From Kamptonema sp. UHCC 0994 (lineage in GTDB: Bacteria > Cyanobacteriota > Cyanobacteriia > Cyanobacteriales > Microcoleaceae): a DNA stretch of 33,292 bases. Below the pieces are notes generated by a model. That model searched no databases. It had not been told where the DNA came from and was given only the letters and a program-made list of their open reading frames with translations. The position numbers were made by a program, and so were the translations under genes. Shown here one piece after another: positions 23,481 to 30,664 of this stretch. The DNA is taken from assembly GCF_029167235.1 (NCBI RefSeq), contig NZ_JARFTR010000100.1, positions 1 to 33,292 of the forward strand, written 5' to 3'. Numbering within the stretch: the stretch's first letter is position 1; each line of letters starts with the position of its first letter.

Positions 23481-24181
23481 GTGTAATTAAGCCTTTTGAG
23501 TTCTTATCTAAATTCCAAATTGAAGATCGGGCTAATAACCTTCTGAGGCAGATGCAATCTACCCCGAATTTTCCTAGATGGCCTAATGTAGCTGATTATG
23601 CGGCTAATTTTCTTGATCTGAGCGTCGATCCTTGCTGTGATATACCTCTTTATAATGGTAAAGTAATAGCAGCCAGAATTTATCCATCACAACGTTTAAT
23701 AGAAATTAGTAAAGATATCCCGAAAAAAAATGAAAAAGACATAGGATTTGAACAGTCAACACTAGCTCACGAAATAGGACATTGGGAACTTCATATTAAC
23801 CAAGATGAAGCTGATGGTTTGGTAAAACAGCTAGAGTTACCTTTGTTTTGTGAAGCAAGTGAAGAGATATTTTTGTGTCGAAATGTTAGCGAAAAGATTG
23901 CTGAAATCACTCATAAAACTCAGGATGATTGGAGAGAATGGCAAGCCCAGTATTTCGCTGGTTGCCTACTAATGCCTAAAGATATATTAGAAAAGGAACG
24001 AAAAGGGCGCGATTTAACAAACTGGAAGCACCTTTACGCAATGCGAGATGAACTTGGTGTTACAATATCAAACTTGACAAATCGCCTGCAAGACATTGGC
24101 TGGATTCATATTCCCAAGGATTCTAAGCAAATCTATCTTGGTAATGGTGGAACTAATGGGCAGAAGAGTTTGTTTGATTAG
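23477..24181 (+). CDS. ImmA/IrrE-family metallopeptidase
   Basis: A 234-aa zinc peptidase with the family motif STLAHEIGHWELH (HEXXH, about residues 98-102). A downstream WQAQYFAGCLLMPKDIL segment is the conserved helix that follows the active site in ImmA/IrrE proteins. It should cleave the XRE repressor encoded just upstream. Translation starts at a TTG whose last bases form the TGA of the repressor gene, so coupling is tight. The C-terminus (ISNLTNRLQDIGWIHI) resembles the winged-helix-like end of the family. Confidence 0.9.
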   Translation: MSVIKPFEFLSKFQIEDRANNLLRQMQSTPNFPRWPNVADYAANFLDLSVDPCCDIPLYNGKVIAARIYPSQRLIEISKDIPKKNEKDIGFEQSTLAHEIGHWELHINQDEADGLVKQLELPLFCEASEEIFLCRNVSEKIAEITHKTQDDWREWQAQYFAGCLLMPKDILEKERKGRDLTNWKHLYAMRDELGVTISNLTNRLQDIGWIHIPKDSKQIYLGNGGTNGQKSLFD

Positions 24182-24237
24182 AGCGCGATCGCACCGCCAT
24201 CCCCCACAATGCCCTCTCATTATGAATAATCAGCTCT

Positions 24238-24549
24238 ATGACTAAAGCAACCTTTAATCCCTACCAACCCCTCTATATTTCTCCTCCAGGTGATACGCTA
24301 CTCGAAACACTCGAAGAGCGAAATTTGACGATCGCAGATTTCGCAGAGCGCATGAATGAGCCGCTGAAAGTAATTCAAGAGATTATTGCAGGCGAGGCAT
24401 TGATTAAACCAGAATTAGCTTTGAAGCTAGAGCAAGTTTTAAAAATTCCAGCGACTTTTTGGAATAATCGCGAACGAAACTACCGGGAAACTTTGGCCAG
24501 ACTATCAGTTTCCAAATATACCACTCCTTCAACCCCTCTTAAGCAATAA
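24238..24549 (+). CDS. HigA-like antitoxin (XRE fold), no toxin partner seen
   Basis: A 103-aa HigA-family helix-turn-helix protein: PPGDTLLETLEERNLTIADF, AERMNEPLKVIQEIIAGEAL, IKPELALKLEQVLKIPATFW, then NNRERNYRETLAR, the usual signature. HigA normally follows a higB toxin, but the gene upstream is the peptidase. It may be an orphan antitoxin or work with the ImmA-type protein. Spacing of 56 bp suggests it could still be co-transcribed. Confidence 0.85.
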   Translation: MTKATFNPYQPLYISPPGDTLLETLEERNLTIADFAERMNEPLKVIQEIIAGEALIKPELALKLEQVLKIPATFWNNRERNYRETLARLSVSKYTTPSTPLKQ

Positions 24550-24614
24550 CGGTTTATGCTTTTTTAGATCCCGATCTAATCAGAACATTAAAACACTCAT
24601 CAAAATCAACCATT

Positions 24615-25007
24615 ATGACTGCCATCCAAGAGCCAGCCATTAAAAGCACATCCTTTGATGATTTAATCGCTGAGTTCAATAAAATTAGAAGTCTCTACAC
24701 AGTAGAAGAACCCCTAGAAACCTTTAAAATAATCATCGAGCAAGAAGTAATAGTAAGCTTAATTTTAGAAGCTCATTCTAAAATTAGAGAACTATTTCCT
24801 AGCGAAAGATTAGCCTTAGAAGTAACAACAGATCCAGAAATTGCTGGCTGGCGATCGCTCTGGATTATTATTTACACAAAACTTGAAGCTGATGAAGCCT
24901 TTGAAAAATTGATGATTCTTGATGATACTTGGTGGCTAGATAATATAACGACTGTTGTCAATAGTAAATTGCACATTAATCTGGGATGGGAGGCAAATGA
25001 GATTTAA
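24615..25007 (+). CDS. Partner protein of the HEPN gene, unknown
   Basis: A 130-aa alpha/beta protein: FDDLIAEFNKIRSLYTVEEP, EVIVSLILEAHSKIRELFPS, LALEVTTDPEIAGWRSLWIII, then EKLMILDDTWWLDNITTVVNS. Its stop lies 11 bp inside the HEPN gene, which has a strong GGGAGGC ribosome site at the junction. The tight pair resembles toxin-antitoxin modules, with this protein as the candidate antitoxin, but it is not a recognisable MNT nucleotidyltransferase. Confidence 0.6.
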   Translation: MTAIQEPAIKSTSFDDLIAEFNKIRSLYTVEEPLETFKIIIEQEVIVSLILEAHSKIRELFPSERLALEVTTDPEIAGWRSLWIIIYTKLEADEAFEKLMILDDTWWLDNITTVVNSKLHINLGWEANEI

Positions 25008-25413
25008 TTGGTCTGAGTATTTGAATTTAGCGCAAGAATTAGCAGCAATATCTGGCGATTCAGTCAATAATGAGGCAAAGTTGCGATCGGCAGTAAGTAG
25101 AGCTTATTATGCAGTATTCTGTGTAGCTAGAAATTACTTGCGCGATGTTGAAAAAGACCCAAGACTTTCTCATAATAAAACTACAGACATTAATGAACAT
25201 CAATATGTAGCTGAAGAATTCATTTTTCATAAATCAAAAGCTAAAAAAATGATCAAACTAGGGGAGAACTTAAGCAGATTAAGACAGATGAGAAATAAAG
25301 CTGATTACGCAGATACAATATTTACATTATCAAACGATGTGAAAACCGCTTTAAAACTTGCTCAAAATATTATGACAACCTTAACTGAATTAAATCAAGA
25401 AACTGAATTATAA
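24997..25413 (+). CDS. HEPN-domain protein (putative RNase toxin)
   Basis: A 138-aa all-helical protein. EAKLRSAVSRAYYAVFCVARNY is the classic HEPN helix, and LGENLSRLRQMRNKADY matches the second catalytic helix. HEPN RNases carry R-x(4-6)-H; here the motif reads RNKADY with Asp in place of His, so catalysis may be altered or the domain may act as a binding module. ATG 24997 is chosen for its ribosome site; the upstream start at 24955 lies deep in the partner gene. In this defence island an abortive-infection or TA role is likely, by inference. Confidence 0.78.
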   Translation: MRFNWSEYLNLAQELAAISGDSVNNEAKLRSAVSRAYYAVFCVARNYLRDVEKDPRLSHNKTTDINEHQYVAEEFIFHKSKAKKMIKLGENLSRLRQMRNKADYADTIFTLSNDVKTALKLAQNIMTTLTELNQETEL

Positions 25414-25470
25414 TTTAGATTAACTTACCGATCCGATCGCCAGGGGTAAAAACCCCCGGCCAACTTCCCC

Positions 25471-27528
25471 CTAACTCTTACCATTCCCACCAGCAGTCGC
25501 CAAAACCCTCTTTACCAAAGGTTCCGGCACTTCCTGCAAATGGTCAAACTCCCAACTAAAAAACCCAACTCCCATCGTCAGCGATCGCAACTCTACAATC
25601 AAATCCTGCATCTGCGCCACTGGCAAATAAGCCGAAACCCGATCCCATCCCTTCCAGTCAGACTTCGCCTCATAACCCAAAATTTGACCCCGACGGCCAC
25701 TCACCAACTGTAACAGCTTAGACGTAAACTCGCTCGGAGCAACAATCTCCACAGATGCGACTGGTTCCAACAAAGCCGCATCACACTTCGCCATCCCCTC
25801 CTGCATCGCCAAACGCGCCGCCTGCTTAAACGCCTGTTCCGAACTGTCCACCGAATGGTAAGATCCATTCGTCAGCGTCACCTCCACATCCACCACCGGG
25901 AAACCCAGAGGGCCATGTACCAAATACTCTCGCACCCCAGTCTCAACCCCCGGTATATATTGTTTCGGTACAGCACCACCCACAATAGTTTCATTGAAAT
26001 TAAAACCCTCCCCACGCGGTAGCGGTTTAATGTCCAAATATACATCGCCAAACTGCCCATGTCCCCCACTTTGGTGCTTGTAACGCCCGTGTACAGAGGC
26101 AGCCGACTTGCGAATCGTCTCCTTATAAGGTACTTGTGGTAAGTGAGTTACCATCGGCAAATTATACTTCCGCCGCAGCCGATCCAGGGCAACTTTCAGA
26201 TGAATCTCACCTTGTCCCCAAAGTATAATTTCGTGAGTATCCCCGTGCTGCTCCCACACCAGAGAGCAATCTTCATCCATCAACTTCGCCAAAGCAGCGC
26301 TCATCTTCACTTCATCGTTGCGCTTTTCTGGCGCGATCGCCAAAGCATACACCGGCGACAACCGCTCAGCCTTCGGCAATTCTACCCGCTGACTGCCCAA
26401 CGCGATCGCCTCCCCAGTTTTCACCCCTTCCAACCGTCCCAAAGCCACAATCTCACCCGCACCCGCCGCCGTCAAAGGCTGCGTTTGCAACCCCATCAAC
26501 CGATACAAACCACCAACCCGCACCCCGTTCAAAACCGTCCCATCATTTAGCGTGCCTTGCCAAATTCGCACTAACGATAACTTACCGCCCTGGGGTGTAT
26601 AATATATTTTCAGCACTTGAGCCAAAGGGGCGTTCGCACCTTGTGTCAACCCCCGCCGCTCAGCCGTCATTTCCGGTATCGGAGCTTCCCGCAGCAAGGC
26701 TTCTAGCAACGGCCGCACCCCAAAATCTTGCTCTGCAACGCCGATAAACACCGGTACAATCAAATCCGCCCCCAATTCCATCTTTAAATCTTGGGTAATT
26801 TCTTCAGCATCGGGGTTAATTTCTTCTAACAATTCTTCCAGTAAATGGTCGTCAAAATTCGCCAATTCCTCCAGCATTTCTTGCCGTGCAACGTGCTCTT
26901 GCTCCTTAAGTTCTGCCGGCATTTGTACGGGGTCAGCGGGTGCGCCGGGATGATAATGATAAGCTTGTTCTGTGACTAAATCTATAAAGCCAACGATCGC
27001 TTCACCTTTAGCAATGGGATATTGATGCGGAATCACAGGGCGACTAGAAACCGATTTTAAGGCATTGAGTACCTCTGTAAAATTAGAGCCGCAGCTAGTT
27101 TCATCTGTGCAAGTCCGATCCATTTTATTGATGAAAACTAAATGCGGAATTTCCCAGTCATCCAGAAATTTAAACAAAGGAGCCAGAGTGAGAATACGTT
27201 GGCTAACTCCTTCACAAACAATCACAGCCGCATCCACTCCCATCAGCGCATTCAGCGTTTCTTGAGCGAATTCTATCGATCCCGGACAGTCAAGAAATGT
27301 GAAGCGCACGCCTTCGTATTCTGCACTGGCGGCGTTGACTTCTACACTCATTTTGCGATCGCGAGCCTCAGCAGAACTGTCCCCAACTGTATTACCATCC
27401 TTAACACTACCTTTACGGGAAATTGTCCCCGTCACCGACAGTAAACTTTCTAGTAGCGTAGTTTTGCCGCTTAAATAGGGGCCAACTATGGCAACGTTCC
27501 GAGCGGCAGAAATGACTTTTTCGTTCAT
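25471..27528 (-). CDS. EF-G-like translational GTPase
   Basis: A 685-aa homologue of elongation factor G of the second, non-canonical type found beside true FusA in many cyanobacteria. G1 is GPYLSGKTTLLES (about 16-28), G3 is DCPGS where FusA has DTPGH, and G4 is NKMD. Domain II (about 290-380), III, IV (HGRYKHQSGGHGQFGDVYLDI; GPLGFPVVDVEVTLTNG) and V (LLEPVASVEIVAPSEF) are all present. GGAGGG precedes the ATG. The missing G3 His, which activates GTP hydrolysis, suggests changed GTPase behaviour. Its role in translation, recycling or stress is not established from sequence. Confidence 0.9.
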   Translation of the reverse strand: MNEKVISAARNVAIVGPYLSGKTTLLESLLSVTGTISRKGSVKDGNTVGDSSAEARDRKMSVEVNAASAEYEGVRFTFLDCPGSIEFAQETLNALMGVDAAVIVCEGVSQRILTLAPLFKFLDDWEIPHLVFINKMDRTCTDETSCGSNFTEVLNALKSVSSRPVIPHQYPIAKGEAIVGFIDLVTEQAYHYHPGAPADPVQMPAELKEQEHVARQEMLEELANFDDHLLEELLEEINPDAEEITQDLKMELGADLIVPVFIGVAEQDFGVRPLLEALLREAPIPEMTAERRGLTQGANAPLAQVLKIYYTPQGGKLSLVRIWQGTLNDGTVLNGVRVGGLYRLMGLQTQPLTAAGAGEIVALGRLEGVKTGEAIALGSQRVELPKAERLSPVYALAIAPEKRNDEVKMSAALAKLMDEDCSLVWEQHGDTHEIILWGQGEIHLKVALDRLRRKYNLPMVTHLPQVPYKETIRKSAASVHGRYKHQSGGHGQFGDVYLDIKPLPRGEGFNFNETIVGGAVPKQYIPGVETGVREYLVHGPLGFPVVDVEVTLTNGSYHSVDSSEQAFKQAARLAMQEGMAKCDAALLEPVASVEIVAPSEFTSKLLQLVSGRRGQILGYEAKSDWKGWDRVSAYLPVAQMQDLIVELRSLTMGVGFFSWEFDHLQEVPEPLVKRVLATAGGNGKS

Positions 27529-27935
27529 ATTCCCTCCAACCGAAAATAGTTAAAAATTGTTATTTTTGAAATGATTCAGAGCATGACTACCTAGATTTTG
27601 GCTAGGAAAACCTCTCTTCCCGTCCAGATAAATTGAAGATATTGGTATCGTGCAATACCTTGAGAATAGCGTAATTTTAGTAACTAAAATAAAAATTGTA
27701 GTTTCTCTTAAGGTCAAATTAAATAAAGCTTGAGAAGCATTAAATATTATTAATTATTGCTAATTTATGTAAATTTCATCCCGATTCCTGATACGGCTAA
27801 ACTCCTATGGATAAAGGAGCAAGATCCATACTATCCAAGTTTAAACAGAATGGTCAAACAGTTCCGCAACTGTCCGGGTTCATTCGCCCGTTTATCTCAC
27901 ATTCTCCCAGATCAGTAGAAGGAAGATTAAAAAGT
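27529..27935. other. AT-rich intergenic stretch
   Basis: About 400 bp separates the divergent EF-G-like gene and the next small gene. A plus-strand frame opens at 27807 (MDKGARSILSKFKQNG) and joins the small gene, but its first 43 residues do not look conserved. No other structure was seen. Confidence 0.4.
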
Positions 27936-28124
27936 ATGCAACAGAACTCTACTCAACAATTAAATCTGATAATTGAAGACCTAGATAGCCTAATTACAGA
28001 AATCGAAAATAATCCTCGGTTATCTACTTGGGTAGTGCGACAGGTACTAAAGTCAATTAAAGACAAAGCAGAGAAAATGGCCGTAGAATCAGCAGATAAA
28101 CAAGATTACCCTAAAGCATCATAG
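27936..28124 (+). CDS. Small helical protein, unknown
   Basis: A 62-aa, fully helical protein: MQQNSTQQLNLIIEDLDSLI, TEIENNPRLSTWVVRQVLKSI, KDKAEKMAVESADKQ. GAAGGAAG lies upstream of the ATG at slightly long spacing. The in-frame ATG at 27807 would give 105 aa and remains possible. It has heptad-like leucine spacing, suggesting a coiled coil or dimer. No family recognised. Confidence 0.5.
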   Translation: MQQNSTQQLNLIIEDLDSLITEIENNPRLSTWVVRQVLKSIKDKAEKMAVESADKQDYPKAS

Positions 28125-28205
28125 TTTTTCAATATTTCTTAATCAATTTTAGATTGTTTGGACACGATCGCTATAAAATATAAAATATAAAATTGATGGT
28201 AAAAA

Positions 28206-28616
28206 ATGATTCAATATCGCGTAGGAAATGATTTGGATGTAGATGAGGTAATCGACCTATATCGAGCCTCAACTCTCGGTGAAAGAAGACCAATTGATGA
28301 CCGCGATCGCATCCGCCAGATGATTGCTAATTCCAATTTGATCGTCACCGCTTGGGATGGCCAATTGCTAGTTGGCATATCCAGAGCTATTTCTGATTTT
28401 AGTTACGTCACCTACTTGTCAGATTTAGCAGTAAGAAAATCCCATCAAAAATCAGGAATTGGTAAAGAATTAATTTGTAGAACCCAAATAGAATCCGGCT
28501 CACAATCTCAATTAATATTGCTAGCCGCCCCAGCCGCCGCCGAATATTATCCCCACATCGGTTTTACCCACCATCCCCAGGCTTGGCTGCTTGAAGCAGG
28601 AGAAAAACTGCGGTAA
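28206..28616 (+). CDS. GNAT-family N-acetyltransferase
   Basis: A 136-aa acetyl-CoA-dependent acetyltransferase. The N-terminal strand-helix (IQYRVGNDLDVDEVIDLYRAS), central strands (IVTAWDGQLLVGISRAISD; YVTYLSDLAVRKSHQKSGIGKEL) and YYPHIGFTHH follow the GNAT order. The acetyl-CoA loop is HQKSGIGKEL, matching Q/RxxGxG/A. It stands alone. The substrate is unknown. Confidence 0.88.
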   Translation: MIQYRVGNDLDVDEVIDLYRASTLGERRPIDDRDRIRQMIANSNLIVTAWDGQLLVGISRAISDFSYVTYLSDLAVRKSHQKSGIGKELICRTQIESGSQSQLILLAAPAAAEYYPHIGFTHHPQAWLLEAGEKLR

Positions 28617-28624
28617 AAAACTAT

Positions 28625-28643
28625 GGGTGGGCATTACCCACCC
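28625..28643. repeat. Hairpin GGGTGGG/CCCACCC
   Basis: GGGTGGG (28625-28631), CATTA, CCCACCC (28637-28643), between the converging GNAT and DUF2887 genes. A dispersed palindrome that may also limit transcription from both sides. Confidence 0.5.
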
Positions 28644-28656
28644 TACTTAGTAAATA

Positions 28657-29091
28657 CTATTTGGCTGCCTGCCGGACTTGCTCTATCGACAACTCCAAAG
28701 CCTCAGCCACCTGTTCCATTGTTAACCCTAATGCTAACAACCGAGGTACAGCCTCTAATTTGCTTTCTAACTTGCCTTCTAACTTGCCTTCTAACTTGCC
28801 TTCTTCCAACATTTCTTGTGCAAACCGTGTCTGCTTCAAATCATTGAGCCCTAACATAGCTTCTAAGTCCTCCCGACTCATTTGAGGAAATTTGTACAAC
28901 ACAACCGTCTCGATTAATTCTATAACTTGCTGCCTAAAAGTGTCATCTGCGATCTGCTGCCTTGCCTCTTGTTTGAGTTCGACAGCAGCAAATTCATAAG
29001 CATTGGCTTCTGAAGGTTGACAGCCAATCAATTCAAAAAAACTATTGGGTAGTTCTTTGAATAGGCGATAGAATATTGGATCTGTTTTCAT
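28657..29091 (-). pseudogene. DUF2887/Rpn-like gene with a large internal deletion
   Basis: The 144-aa frame begins MKTDPIFYRLFKELPNSFFEL, IGCQPSEANAYEFAAVELKQ, the standard start of DUF2887/Rpn-type PD-(D/E)XK proteins, then jumps to EARQQIADDTFRQQVIELIET, which belongs to the C-terminal part. Family members are about 250-300 aa, so roughly 120-150 residues with the nuclease core are absent. The end carries the usual EGKLEGKLEGKLESKLE repeat and a helical tail. The frame is still open, so a short product could be made, but nuclease activity is not expected. Confidence 0.7.
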
Positions 29092-29262
29092 AATAGGTAT
29101 TTTAATCTCTGTTTAAACACAGATAAACCCAGTCTTTATAGCCTATCAAATAGCCTATCAAAGTAGAAATCAAATTGCAGTAGCAACATCTTACCCCTCC
29201 GCTAGTATGGTTGCGATCGCACCCCACCTTGCAAATTCTCAGAGAAATTATCAGAAAAGGGG

Positions 29263-29291
29263 TTGACATTATTCGCTCCCTTTGCTAGGCT
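29263..29291 (+). promoter_or_regulatory. Promoter of the DAHP synthase leader transcript
   Basis: TTGACA (29263-29268), 17-bp spacer, TAGGCT (29286-29291). It predicts initiation near 29298 and a leader of about 350 nt before the coding start. Confidence 0.68.
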
Positions 29292-29338
29292 TAACGGTAA
29301 TAGGACTAAATTCAATTCTCAAACGCAGCGCATAGCTC

Positions 29339-29398
29339 ATGTTTGCAAGCAAATATTACTTTTATTTTTGGTGGTTTAAGCACGTTCACTTGGGGTGA
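29339..29398 (+). CDS. Leader peptide 1, aromatic-rich (19 aa)
   Basis: ATG 29339 opens MFASKYYFYFWWFKHVHLG with TGA at 29396. Nine of 19 residues are aromatic (F2, Y6, Y7, F8, Y9, F10, W11, W12, F13), eight of them consecutive. The last codons (GTT CAC TTG GGG) are the 5' arm of the following antiterminator. Such a run is not expected by chance and marks a peptide whose translation speed reports charged tRNA levels for Trp, Phe and Tyr. No strong ribosome site precedes it. Confidence 0.75.
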   Translation: MFASKYYFYFWWFKHVHLG

Positions 29399-29452
29399 AT
29401 CAGATTTGCTATAAATCTCCAAGTGAACCGCAGAATTAAACCTGCGGTTTTT
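29384..29452 (+). promoter_or_regulatory. Attenuator 1 (antiterminator and terminator)
   Basis: Antiterminator: GTTCACTTGG (29384-29393) pairs perfectly with CCAAGTGAAC (29419-29428), with an inner AGATTT/AAATCT hairpin. Terminator: AACCGCAG (29426-29433) pairs with CTGCGGTT (29442-29449), then T to 29452. The two stems share only three bases (AAC), so competition is partial. A ribosome at the TGA would cover the first arm and favour termination. Confidence 0.68.
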
Positions 29453-29491
29453 GTTTGCTCAATTACAGCTTACCTACTCGCGAAAACAGCC

Positions 29492-29554
29492 ATGACATTA
29501 TTCGATAACTGGTTTTACGGCTTTTATTTTTGGCCCAGAAGGAGTTCCGGGTAA
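29492..29554 (+). CDS. Leader peptide 2, aromatic-rich (20 aa)
   Basis: ATG 29492 opens MTLFDNWFYG then FYFWPRRSSG, with TAA at 29552. Eight of 20 residues are aromatic (F4, W7, F8, Y9, F11, Y12, F13, W14). The final codons from R16 to G20 coincide with the 5' arm of the antiterminator (29539-29551), and the stop codon follows directly. This is the textbook geometry of ribosome-mediated attenuation. The ribosome site is weak (CGAAAACAGCC). Confidence 0.82.
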   Translation: MTLFDNWFYGFYFWPRRSSG

Positions 29555-29611
29555 ATTGTCGTGCTGCTTTTCGCGCTTCACCCGGAACTCCTTAAAGTTC
29601 CGGGTTTTTTT
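29539..29611 (+). promoter_or_regulatory. Attenuator 2 (antiterminator and terminator)
   Basis: AAGGAGTTCCGGG (29539-29551) is perfectly complementary over 13 bp to CCCGGAACTCCTT (29581-29593). The competing terminator pairs CCCGGAACT (29581-29589) with AGTTCCGGG (29596-29604), loop CCTTAA, followed by seven T (29605-29611). The whole 5' terminator arm lies inside the antiterminator arm, so the structures are mutually exclusive. It ends 35 bp before the DAHP synthase start. Confidence 0.88.
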
Positions 29612-29646
29612 GTCACTCACACTTTTTTTGAAGGAGAATACTACTC

Positions 29647-30522
29647 GTGTTAGATGCCAAACTCGTAACTAAATCTAGCCTTGAACACCAAACCATTGTC
29701 AAACTTTCAGAACACGCCACTATCGGCGGTAAAGAAATTATCATTATCGGCGGGCCCTGTACAGTCGAAAGTGCTGAACAAATGGAAGAAGTCGCAACCA
29801 AACTCGCGATCGCACCCATTCAAGCTTTACGTGGCGGTGTCTACAAACCTCGCACTTCTCCCTATTCTTTCCAAGGTTTAGGAGTCGAAGGACTCAAAAT
29901 CTTAGCAGATGTTAGTCACCGTCATCACCTGCCAATCGTAACAGAAGTAATGTCAATTGCTCAAATTGAACCAGTTGTTACTTACGCCGATATGCTGCAA
30001 ATTGGCAGCCGCAATATGCAAAACTTCGAGCTTTTAAAAGCAGTCGGTCAAGCTGGAAAACCAGTGCTACTCAAACGCGGTTTATCCGCCACCATTGAAG
30101 AATTTGTGATGGCCGCTGAATACATTTTAAGTCACGGAAATCCTCATGTTGTTCTGTGCGAACGGGGCATTCGCAGCTTCGACAATTACACCCGCAATGT
30201 ATTAGATTTAGGGGCAGTAGTAGCTCTGAAACAATTAACTCATCTGCCAATAATTGTAGATCCTTCTCATGCTGTGGGCAAGCGGGAATTAGTCGCTCCT
30301 TTGGCTAAAGCTGCGATTGCTTGCGGTGCTGATGGGTTGATCGTTGAGTGTCACCCGGAACCAGAAAAATCGGTTTCCGATGCACGACAGGCTCTTTCTT
30401 TAGAAGATATGATTGAGTTAGTTTACAGTTTGCGATCTGTAGCGGCGGCGGTTGGTCGCAGCGTTGCTGAAGTCCGCCCGCACTTTTCTGTTGTGCCGAA
30501 AGTTGTAGCAAAATCAGCTTAA
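29647..30522 (+). CDS. aroF: DAHP synthase (3-deoxy-7-phosphoheptulonate synthase), type I
   Basis: A 291-aa enzyme condensing phosphoenolpyruvate and erythrose 4-phosphate, the first step of the shikimate pathway to Trp, Phe and Tyr. Motifs: IIIGGPCTVESAEQ, LRGGVYKPRTSPYSFQG, LQIGSRNMQNFELLK, PVLLKRGLSAT, ERGIRSFDNYTRN, VDPSHAVGKRE and DGLIVECHPEPEKSVSD, which carry the PEP, metal and phosphate ligands. Length fits the short Iβ type without an added regulatory domain, although the first 25 residues are extra. GTG is the start, with GAAGGAG 9 bp upstream. Lacking an allosteric domain, control may rest on the tandem attenuators in its leader. Which aro symbol applies is conventional. Confidence 0.93.
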   Translation: MLDAKLVTKSSLEHQTIVKLSEHATIGGKEIIIIGGPCTVESAEQMEEVATKLAIAPIQALRGGVYKPRTSPYSFQGLGVEGLKILADVSHRHHLPIVTEVMSIAQIEPVVTYADMLQIGSRNMQNFELLKAVGQAGKPVLLKRGLSATIEEFVMAAEYILSHGNPHVVLCERGIRSFDNYTRNVLDLGAVVALKQLTHLPIIVDPSHAVGKRELVAPLAKAAIACGADGLIVECHPEPEKSVSDARQALSLEDMIELVYSLRSVAAAVGRSVAEVRPHFSVVPKVVAKSA

Positions 30523-30546
30523 ATAGGACTTACGCACGCTTGTTGA

Positions 30547-30596
30547 GTAACGTCCTCGTCTAGACAGTAAAAGAACCGCCGAGACGGAGGCGTTAC
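30547..30596. repeat. Imperfect palindrome, GTAACGCC family
   Basis: GTAACGTCCTCGTCT at 30547 and GAGACGGAGGCGTTAC ending at 30596 form an imperfect stem. It follows an ATAGGACTTACGCA sequence. Related to the repeats at both window ends. Confidence 0.5.
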
Positions 30597-30664
30597 AAAC
30601 AGTTTTGCATAATTTCTGTTAAAATGAAAAAAGAATATTATCCTTTCAATTTCTCTATTTAACT

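Noticed and set aside
26143-26550. 135-codon plus frame rich in His, Gln, Pro and Arg
   Set aside because: Antisense shadow of the EF-G-like gene.
29384-29452. First hairpin as the end of an upstream gene's transcript
   Set aside because: The only upstream gene (28657-29091) is on the other strand, and a promoter plus aromatic ORF precede the hairpin, so attenuation explains it better.
29298-29646. T-box or metabolite riboswitch in the aro leader
   Set aside because: No T-box sequence (TGGNACCGCG type) or known aptamer core was seen; the two aromatic ORFs and overlapping stems account for the region.
30305-30511. Minus-strand frame opposite the end of the DAHP synthase gene
   Set aside because: Shadow of a conserved coding region without start signals.
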